DNA from: Lyngbya sp. HA4199-MV5
GTDB taxonomy: Bacteria; Cyanobacteriota; Cyanobacteriia; Leptolyngbyales; Leptolyngbyaceae
Direction of reading: 5' to 3'
Length of the DNA: 64,000 nucleotides
Assembly: GCA_019359375.1 (NCBI GenBank)
Contig: JAHHHL010000003.1
Location: forward strand, 1 to 64,000
Positions 17,062 to 24,500 of the stretch are shown in pieces. The notes under the pieces were generated by a model that worked only from the letters and a program-made list of their open reading frames with translations, made no database searches and was not told where the DNA came from. The translations under genes were made by a program, and so were the position numbers. Position 1 is the first letter of the stretch. Every line of letters begins with the position of its first letter.

Positions 17062-18141
17062 ATGGCACAAAAGAACGATACAACAGCATTGCTTCTGGCG
17101 TTTCTGGTAACGGCGGGTCTTATTGGAGGGGGCTTTTGGTGGTTTACGCAGCGATCGGGCAGTGATTTGAGTAAGGTGCTATCCCCCGCGGCAAACTCCC
17201 CCTCAAGTCCTTCTAATGGGGATAATCCAGCAGCGTCACCAACTGCCAACTCAAATGCGCCAGCAACCGCTGAGGACTTTGCCGGAGTTCAAAACATTCC
17301 TTCCGGTCTGTTTAGCTATGGCGGCAGTACCACCTGGGCACCCGTGCGACTGATCGTTGATCCGGTCATTCAGTCAAGCCGCCCAGAGTTTCGCTTGCGC
17401 TACGTCGATCCGATTTCTGGCACACCAGGGTCAGGAGCCGGGATCAAGATGTTGCTCCAGGATGAAATTGCCTTTGCCCAGTCTTCGCGTCCTGTATCGG
17501 ATCAGGAGAACCAGGCGGCAGCGCAGAGAGGCTTGAAGCTGAAGCAAATTCCGGTGGCGATCGACGGCATTGCGATCGCGGTCAATCCCAGCCTGGATCT
17601 GCCAGGGTTAACGATCGAGCAGATCAAGGGTATTTATGGTGGCACCATCACCAACTGGAACCAGGTTGGGGGACCGAATCTAGCCATTCAACCATTGGAG
17701 CGACCATCCGCAGCCGGGGCAGGCACGATCGAAGTGCTGCTGGGCGATCGTAAACCCGGTGCTAACGTTCAGGATGTGCCCACTACAACGGCGGGTTTGC
17801 GGAAACTGGCGGCTACTCCAGGGGGCGTTTACTTCTCTACAGCTACAGAATTGGTGCCTCAATGTACCGTAAAGCCTGTGCCGATCGGTCGGCAAGCGGG
17901 ACAGTTTGTGCCGCCCTATCAGGAACCACTTGTTGCATCCAGTAGCTGCCCTGCTCAGCGCAATAAGCTTAACGCCGATGCCTTTCGGAGTGGGCAGTAT
18001 CCTTTAACCCGCAACCTTTTTGTAGTCGTGAAACAAAATGGTGGTGCTGAGCAACAAGCAGGAGAAGCCTATGCAAACTTTCTGCTGACCCCACAAGGGC
18101 AAAGCCTTATCGAGAAAGCGGGCTTCGTCAGCATTCGCTGA
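17062..18141 (+). CDS. PstS-like substrate-binding protein
   Basis: A 359-residue protein with an N-terminal membrane anchor (TALLLAFLVTAGLIGGGFWWF) and a Ser/Pro/Asn-rich linker to about residue 75. The binding domain begins FSYGGSTTWAPV, the phosphate-binding opening of PstS-type proteins, and continues with IAFAQSSRPVSDQE, GIYGGTITNWNQVGG and a C-terminal YANFLLTPQGQSLIEKAGF. It should bind phosphate or a similar anion outside the plasma membrane. No pstCAB transporter is nearby; instead it follows a Ser/Thr kinase, so it may act in sensing rather than transport. ATG 17062 has AAAGGAAC upstream. Confidence 0.85.
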   Translation: MAQKNDTTALLLAFLVTAGLIGGGFWWFTQRSGSDLSKVLSPAANSPSSPSNGDNPAASPTANSNAPATAEDFAGVQNIPSGLFSYGGSTTWAPVRLIVDPVIQSSRPEFRLRYVDPISGTPGSGAGIKMLLQDEIAFAQSSRPVSDQENQAAAQRGLKLKQIPVAIDGIAIAVNPSLDLPGLTIEQIKGIYGGTITNWNQVGGPNLAIQPLERPSAAGAGTIEVLLGDRKPGANVQDVPTTTAGLRKLAATPGGVYFSTATELVPQCTVKPVPIGRQAGQFVPPYQEPLVASSSCPAQRNKLNADAFRSGQYPLTRNLFVVVKQNGGAEQQAGEAYANFLLTPQGQSLIEKAGFVSIR

Positions 18142-18210
18142 TGGGTGTCACGTTGCGCGTCGATCGCGGACGAGTAGCTGACAGTTAAGGAGATTTCTAG
18201 CAATTAAATT

Positions 18211-18250
18211 AGTGCGGGCATCTTGCCCGCGACGCGAGCGAGATGCTACA
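18211..18250. repeat. dispersed hairpin element (GCGGGCATCTTGCCCGC type)
   Basis: GCGGGCA and TGCCCGC form a tight hairpin, then GACGCGAGCGAGATGCTAC. A relative with the same architecture lies at 46160-46206. It is one of several non-coding elements in the 650-nt spacer 18142-18791, in which I see no gene. Confidence 0.65.
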
Positions 18251-18307
18251 GGTAAATTCTGATCTAGAAATCACCTAGCACCAATTCTATGTGAACTTTC
18301 ATCTAAC

Positions 18308-18385
18308 TGTAGGTTGGGTTGAGTCTAACGAAACCCAACAAAACCCAGCCGTTGTTGGGTTTCACCCTGTTCTACCCAACCTACA
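18308..18385. repeat. nested palindromic element (TGTAGGTTGGGT type)
   Basis: The outer arms TGTAGGTTGGGT and ACCCAACCTACA are perfect inverted repeats. Inside them GAAACCCAACA pairs with TGTTGGGTTTC. This double hairpin is a dispersed element type often seen in cyanobacterial spacers. Confidence 0.8.
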
Positions 18386-18791
18386 TTCTGTGCATCTTTA
18401 AAGAGAACTGGTATAACGATTCAAGTTTTACAACTTGCAAAAATGTTGACAGATCCAAAGCTGTAAGGGGTGCGTATTTCTCTCTAGATTCGCTTGTCAC
18501 GGTTTACATCTCATTCCAGAGCAGGTAAGACATCAAGCCTGTTTTGGCAACGAGTCGAACCGTATGACATTTAACTCAACCAGTTGCTACCGCTATCGCC
18601 GTGAGGGTTAGGACAGTCGGTCTCAGAGGGTTTAACCTTTGTGGTCTTTCCTGACTGCTTCGATCGTTGCTGTAGCGACTGCGTTGGGAGCGATCGTGCT
18701 GGCTAAAAATCGTCTGCTCATCTGTCATGGATAGACAGGCGCACGAGCGGCACAAAACTGAGTCACCCCCTCTTCAGGAGAACCGAGTGCT

Positions 18792-19460
18792 ATGAATCAG
18801 GAACAAAGACTGCTATCTGGCGCAACAGCCCGTCGCAGCAAGCTTTGGTCGCGTCGTGACATGTTGAAGACCAGCGCCGTTGTGGGTGCGGCTGGTGCGA
18901 TCGGGCTGCCTGCGATCGTCCAACGGGTCGATGCCGCTTCCCCTTCGGATACGATGAACGATGCCAAGGTTTTGAATGGTGCTCTATTCTATGAGCATCA
19001 GGCGATCTGGGCGTATGGGTTTGCGGCAGGCAAGCTCACCAGTACGAGTGTGGGGAAAGCCGTCCTTGCAGTCGCGTTGGCAAACCAGGCAGACCACAAA
19101 AAGCACCGCGATACCTTGATGGCTGTCGTCAAAAAGTTAGGTGGAATGCCGATTGAAGCGCAGAAACAATACGATCTCTCATCCTATTTGAAAGCAGGCG
19201 AAGGTGCGCTCGACTCAGATGTCAACATTGCCAAACTGGCACTGGCGCTAGAAACCGATGCCGCGATCGCCTACGGTCGTGAAGTCGCTCAGCTCAAAAC
19301 GCCAGCACTGATTACAGCAGGTGCCAGCATCGGTGCCACGGAAGCGTCTCACGCCACGTTGATTCGCTCGGCGTTTAAGTCACTGGGTGTTGATCTTGCG
19401 GTGATTCCAGCTTCGTTTGTGAGTGCTGACACCCGTAGCGCCTGGGTGCTGAAAGTCTAA
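18792..19460 (+). CDS. Tat-exported ferritin-like domain protein
   Basis: A 222-residue protein. The N-terminus has a twin-arginine signal (SRRDMLKTSAVVGAAGAIG) with a likely cut near VDAASPS. The mature part is four-helical and carries ferritin-like ligand patterns: YEHQAIWAYG, NQADHKKHR, LETDAAIAYGRE and GATEASHATL, giving Glu and His residues spaced as in di-iron helical bundles. Tat export suggests that it folds, possibly with metal, before crossing the membrane. Role unknown; stress or metal handling is a guess. GGAG lies 14 nt before the ATG. The DUF4079 membrane gene follows after 306 nt. Confidence 0.85.
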   Translation: MNQEQRLLSGATARRSKLWSRRDMLKTSAVVGAAGAIGLPAIVQRVDAASPSDTMNDAKVLNGALFYEHQAIWAYGFAAGKLTSTSVGKAVLAVALANQADHKKHRDTLMAVVKKLGGMPIEAQKQYDLSSYLKAGEGALDSDVNIAKLALALETDAAIAYGREVAQLKTPALITAGASIGATEASHATLIRSAFKSLGVDLAVIPASFVSADTRSAWVLKV

Positions 19461-19560
19461 ATTGTTTGGGCGATCGCGAAGCGTGTTCAAGGCTGTTCGG
19501 TTCAAGGGCAACGAAAAGGTTAAGGGCTAACGATCATCGCCTGAAGTACAGTCTTAGCAA

Positions 19561-19640
19561 GGGAGAAGGCAGAGGGCAGAGGGCAGAAGGTACGAGAAAT
19601 CGGAATTTCCTTCTGCCTCCTGCCTCCTGCCCTCTGCCTC
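19561..19640. repeat. inverted STRR pair forming a long hairpin
   Basis: GCAGAGGGCAGAGGGCAGAAGG on the left is mirrored by CCTTCTGCCTCCTGCCTCCTGC on the right (19609 onward), about 16 nt apart. The two arms of the same repeat family face each other and could fold into a long imperfect hairpin between the ferritin-like and DUF4079 genes. Confidence 0.8.
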
Positions 19641-19766
19641 AAACCCTAAAAGCCTGTCTTTCACTGAAACGAAAACCACTATATTGCAAAACTTTGCTCA
19701 ACTCAGCAGGCTCTCAGCTTTGCCTGATACGCTGCTAACGTCCTTGACTCTTCTAGGTGATGCTGT

Positions 19767-20501
19767 ATGGATCTGAATGCCGAAGATTTTATCCTGTTGC
19801 TGCATCCAGCGATCGCCGTGATCGTTGTGTTTCCCCTTATTGGAATGGTTGTGAGAATGGCGTGGCAAACCCGTCAGCGTCGTCTGGAAGTGAAGGCACA
19901 AACCAAGAGCAAAATTCCCCCGGTGGTTGGAGCAGAACATGTGCAACTGGGTCGCTGGCTGACTGGCGCGGTCGTTGGCATTTACTCTCTTGGCATCACC
20001 TACCCAATCTTTGAGAATATCCAGGAAAAAGAGTTGCTCAGTAAAGAGCCGTTCAAAGTCACCTTGATTGTGCTCTTGTATGTGGCGACGATCACCTCAC
20101 TGGTATTTCTCTACAAAGCGCAAGCTAAAGTCTGGCGAGGCGTTTTCGCAACCTTGACTGGCATTGGTCTTGTGGTTCTCGGTTTTCAGGATGGGGTTTA
20201 CCGTCTGGATAATGCCTGGTTTGTGTCTCACTTTTACTATGGGCTGGTCGCGGCGCTGCTGATGGTCTTTTCGCTGGCAATCGTCCGCGACATCTACGAA
20301 GATCGGGCAAATCGCTGGCGGACAACGCATGTGGTCTTCAATTGCGTGGCGCTCTTACTCTTCGTGGGGCAGGGCATTACGGGCACACGCGATCTCTTAG
20401 AAATTCCACCAAGCTGGCAGAAAAGCACGATTTATCAATGCAATTTCGACAAAGCCTCGCCTGGTTACAAAACCTGCCCCCCGCTGGCACCACCTAAGTA
20501 G
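19767..20501 (+). CDS. DUF4079 multi-pass membrane protein
   Basis: A 244-residue protein with about six hydrophobic helices: FILLLHPAIAVIVVFPLIG, WLTGAVVGIYSLGITYP, FKVTLIVLLYVATITSLVF, GVFATLTGIGLVVLG, FYYGLVAALLMVFSLAI and VVFNCVALLLFVGQG. The His in the first helix (LLHPAIA) and in SHFYYG, plus the GTRDLL ending, follow the pattern of the cyanobacterial DUF4079 family, which recalls cytochrome b561-like helices; haem binding is only a suggestion. The C-terminus contains two Cys (YQCNF and YKTCPP) outside the membrane part. Transcribed alone; a perfect hairpin follows the stop. Confidence 0.85.
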   Translation: MDLNAEDFILLLHPAIAVIVVFPLIGMVVRMAWQTRQRRLEVKAQTKSKIPPVVGAEHVQLGRWLTGAVVGIYSLGITYPIFENIQEKELLSKEPFKVTLIVLLYVATITSLVFLYKAQAKVWRGVFATLTGIGLVVLGFQDGVYRLDNAWFVSHFYYGLVAALLMVFSLAIVRDIYEDRANRWRTTHVVFNCVALLLFVGQGITGTRDLLEIPPSWQKSTIYQCNFDKASPGYKTCPPLAPPK

Positions 20502-20557
20502 AGTTCAAGCCGCTGTGGTTCAGTAGTGTTCTAGAACTGTTGTTCACAATTTTTGTA

Positions 20558-20584
20558 GTAGGGACGTTAATGTAACGTCCCTAC
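20558..20584. terminator. perfect 12-bp hairpin between convergent genes
   Basis: GTAGGGACGTTA (20558-20569) and TAACGTCCCTAC (20573-20584) are exact inverted repeats with a 3-nt loop. It lies between two convergent stops and could terminate both, although there is no T-run. It is also a common dispersed palindrome type. Confidence 0.6.
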
Positions 20585-20593
20585 AGATTGCCA

Positions 20594-20971
20594 CTAAAAC
20601 GAGATGCGCGGAAAGATAATGATGCTAGGGCGATTATAGCGATCGCGGTCGTAGTCGCGGCGATAGCGGTCATCACGGCGATCGCGCCAGTAACGTGCCC
20701 GTTCGGCTTCGCGCCGATCCCAATCGCGCCGATCCCAATCGCGCCGATCGCGTCGGTCGGAGTTCCAATTCCGGTCATCACGATTGCGGTTGTAGAAGTC
20801 GATCACCCGAATCCGCTCACGATCGCGTCGATTGTCGTAAGAGCGACCGTAAGACTTGCGTTCGTAAACACTCCGATCATAAGAGCCGCGATCGCGCCAG
20901 TCACCAGCAAATGCTACCGTTGGTGAAAGCACCGCTACGGCACAGAGGACAGATACAGCAGTACGAAACAT
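20594..20971 (-). CDS. secreted Arg/Asp-rich repeat protein
   Basis: A 125-residue protein with a clear signal peptide (MFRTAVSVLCAVAVLSPTVA, cut after FAG or nearby). The mature part is almost entirely Asp, Arg, Tyr and Asn, with runs such as DRRDWDRRDWDRRE; it is extremely polar and probably disordered. The tandem RDWDR units come from repeated HIP1-like nucleotide words (CGATCC/CGATCG), so the repeat may have grown at DNA level. The short hydrophobic end IIIFPRISF is unusual. No function is known to me. It is convergent with the DUF4079 gene. Confidence 0.7.
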   Translation of the reverse strand: MFRTAVSVLCAVAVLSPTVAFAGDWRDRGSYDRSVYERKSYGRSYDNRRDRERIRVIDFYNRNRDDRNWNSDRRDRRDWDRRDWDRREAERARYWRDRRDDRYRRDYDRDRYNRPSIIIFPRISF

Positions 20972-21262
20972 CTTATAAGCCTCCTATCACAGGCTAAAAC
21001 GGGTGAACGCTTTCAGTTGAGTAGAATGCAGTTTCGCGTGAATAACCAGCGGTTAGCTACTAACTTCTTTGCCTGACTGTTAATTGGCGAAGTAAAGCAG
21101 CAAAGTGAGTCGAATGGCGTGCGCCTTGATCCGAAATCTCATGCAGCCTGCCTTCATTCTAACTGACGAACACGCTACAACCGTGTGCCCAAAGCCATAG
21201 CCTCAAACACGGGCGTTGACTGCAAGCCCCCTGCTACGCCGTCAAAGATTGGAGCGTTAGGA
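20972..21262. other. spacer upstream of the dispersed hairpin element
   Basis: No gene or clear signal seen; it contains the leader region of the minus-strand secreted-protein gene. Confidence 0.4.
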
Positions 21263-21401
21263 TCGTGGACTTATCAAAATGTCATTCTTTGCGTAGGGGC
21301 GTGGCAGGAGGCAGAAGGTTCTCGGTCAATAACAAAGACTGTTTACCGCATGCCGCGCCCGTACAGGTAAAGGCTGAGGTTGCCGATCTTAATTCAATTC
21401 A
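21263..21401. repeat. dispersed hairpin element, copy 1 (possible structured RNA)
   Basis: Similar over about 140 nt to 40884-41022. GTAGGGGCGTGG (21293-21304) can pair with CCGCGCCCGTAC (21353-21364), leaving one mismatch and one G-U pair. In the other copy a further pair changes from G-C to G-U, so pairing is kept. It lies between divergent genes, upstream of the macroglobulin gene. Confidence 0.6.
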
Positions 21402-21546
21402 CGATCCTTAACCGTCTAGTCGTGGTTTCTCGCCACCCCTCATAGTAAAGATTTATAGCCAATACGAGGAATTGCCCTGACCTTGCGAGTAGGAATGGTG
21501 TGGTAGTGGGCGATCGGTCAGCTGCGATTGGATACACAGTGGGGAA

Positions 21547-24500
21547 ATGGTGATGAGACGTGGGAAAGGCATCAAGCCGTGGTTTGTTTTGCTCGCATTA
21601 TGTGTTGCTTTGGTCATTAAGGGCTGTAGCTTTGCAAACATTACGCCAACCGCCAATCCACAACCTTCCGTTGCCGCTCTCGCCGTACCCAAGCTACCCG
21701 ACTGGATTGAACAGATCAGCCCCACTGGAGAAGCTGCCACCACCGCGCAAATTCGCGTCCGCTTCAAGGAACCCTTGCTGCCAGTAGAAAACCTGGAAAG
21801 CAAAGAACCCCAAGACCTGCTGAAAAAGTTTGAACTGGTGCCACCGTTGCCCGGTCAGTGGCGCTTTCTCACGCCGAGGATGGTCGGGTTTCAGGGCGAT
21901 CGTGCCATTCCCAAAGCCGCCCGCGTGCAGGTCACGCTCAAAGCAGGTCTGGCAGATCTCAAGCAACATCGTCTGGATCAAGATCTTGCCTGGACGTTTA
22001 ATACCGAGCCGATCAAGCTCACCAATCTGCCTGGTAAACCCGCTGCTGGCACACCCCAGGGCGAAGCGGCAGAACCGCTCGATCTAAAGCCCGTTCTCAA
22101 ATTCACCTCAAACACAGAACTCGATTTAGCCTCGCTCAAAGACCATGTGAAGCTTGCACCCGGCAACGACCAGAACGGGGTTGGGCTGAATGTGGCGCTG
22201 GAGAAAAGCGAGGAGAAAGTACGCGATCAGTATCCTGAAGAAAAATCACCTGCTGAACAATTTGATCCCTCGGCGCGGGACTGGATTTACACGATCGAAC
22301 CCCAACAAACCCTTGCCAAAGCCACTCGCTACCGTCTGGAAATCTCGCCAGGATTGATGGCTGCTAACGGTAATGTGGCAAGTGAGGGAGTCTTTGCCAG
22401 CCAGGTTGAAACCTACTCACCGCTGGTGTTTCAGAAACTCAGCTACTACGGACAGCCCGATGCAGGCGGCGCACAAGGACGCTTTGTGAACGGCAGCCCG
22501 CAGTTAGCGTTCAACAACGAAGTGGATGCAGAATCGGCGATCGCCCACATTACCGTCGAGCCAGCGCCCAAGAAAGAGGTACCCCTGGTGAAAGTGTATG
22601 AGGGCGATCGCATCGTTGCCCTCAACCCCTGGGCACTCGACCCTACAACCAAGTACACCGTGAAGCTGGGCGCTGATCTGAAGGACAAATACGGGCAAAC
22701 GCTTGGCAAACCTGTGACAACGGACTACACCACGGGCGATGTGGCAGCAGACCTATGGGCACCCTCCGGACTAAATATTTTCCCCACAGGTAAAAACCTT
22801 CAACTCAACCTTTCCACAGTCAACCTTGCTAACTACAAAGCAGCCTTTGCTGTGGTGCAGCCCACCGATCTGGTTTACACCGACACTGCCTATCCTCGTG
22901 AGAACGGTAAAGGACTGTTGCCCACCCCTTCAAGCTGGAAGAGTACGCCTGTAAAGGGGCAAAAGAACCAGGCGATCGACATCCCTGTACCATTGCAAAA
23001 GCAACTGGGCGGCGCTACAGGGATGCTGGCGTATGGCGTGCAGGCGCGCACGAACCAGTATCAGGACGGCAACCAGCAGAAATGGCGTGAGCCGACTACC
23101 TATGGTCTGGTACAGTTGACCAACCTGGGTGTGTTCGCCCAATGGTTCCCCGAATCGGGCATGGTGCGCGTGAGCCACCTGTCGGACGGTGCAGCGGTTG
23201 CCAATGCCGCCGTGCAAATCTACCCATCCAAGCTGGAAGCGAAAACCCAGCCTGAACCGATCGCCTGTGCTACGGGCAAAACCGACAAAACTGGAACGCT
23301 GCTGCTCGACAGTAAAGCCTTGCAAACCTGTATGGGTGGAGCCGGACGTTTTGCTGATGCCCCCAAACTCCTCATCGTGGCGCAAGAAGGCAAGGACTGG
23401 GCATTTACGCGCACAACAGAATACAGCGGTGCCTACGAGTATGGTGTAGATGCGGGGTGGCAGAGTAGTAAGCCAGAGTCGCGGGGGATTATCTTCTCCG
23501 ATCGCCAGCTCTATCAACCGGGTGAAACTGCCTGGTTCACTGGAGCCGCTTACTACCTGCAAAACGGTGCCTTGAAGCAGGATAAAAATGCTCGTTATAC
23601 GCTCACTTTAAGGGATTCCAACGGACAGGAAACCAGCCTGGGCACGCAGACGACGAATGAGTTCGGCACGTTCTCGAAGGAATGGGCGATCGGCAAGAAC
23701 CAACCCCTCGGCTACTATGCCATCCTCGCTAAGAACGCGAATGACGTTGAAATTGCAGGCGAATTCCGTATCGCCGAATTCAAGCCACCCAACTTCAAAG
23801 TCGCCTTGACTCTCGACGGTGGCAAACCTGGTGAGCCAAACGCGTCAACTCAAAACTCAGAACTTGATACGCCAAATTTCTCGCTGATCGCGTCCCTCGG
23901 TCAAACCATCACCGCCAAAACCCAAAGCAACTATCTTTTCGGCTCCCCAGTGGAAGGCGGCAAAGTTGAATACTACGTCACCCGCAAGCAAGCAGAATTT
24001 GCGCCCAAAGGGTGGGATGGCTTTGCGTTTGGGCAACAGTGGTTCTGGCCCGAAGAAGCGCCCACGGTCAGCACCGATGTTCTCCAAACCAATCAGGTGT
24101 TGAGCAAAACCGGGGATAGCAGTCAGGCGGTCACGGTTGACAAGGAACTGCCCTATCCCATGACCTATCGCGTCGATGCCCAGGTTTCGGATGTGTCGAA
24201 TCTCTCCGTTGCCGACTCCAAGACCTTTCTGGCGCTGCCCACCGACAAGCTCATCGGATTGCAAAGCGACTTTGTGGCAACGGCAGGACAGGATTTTCCC
24301 GTCAAGGTCATCGTCACTGATCCCTCAGGCACTCCGGTCTTGAACCAGAAGGTCCATCTGGAACTCCAGCAGATGACCTACAGCCGCGTGTCTAAACTGG
24401 TGGAAGGGAGTCGCACCCAGCAAGACCAGGTGGAATACAAAACCGTTGCCACAGCGGATATTCAATCCGATGCCAGCCCCCAGACCGCGAATTTGAAGCC

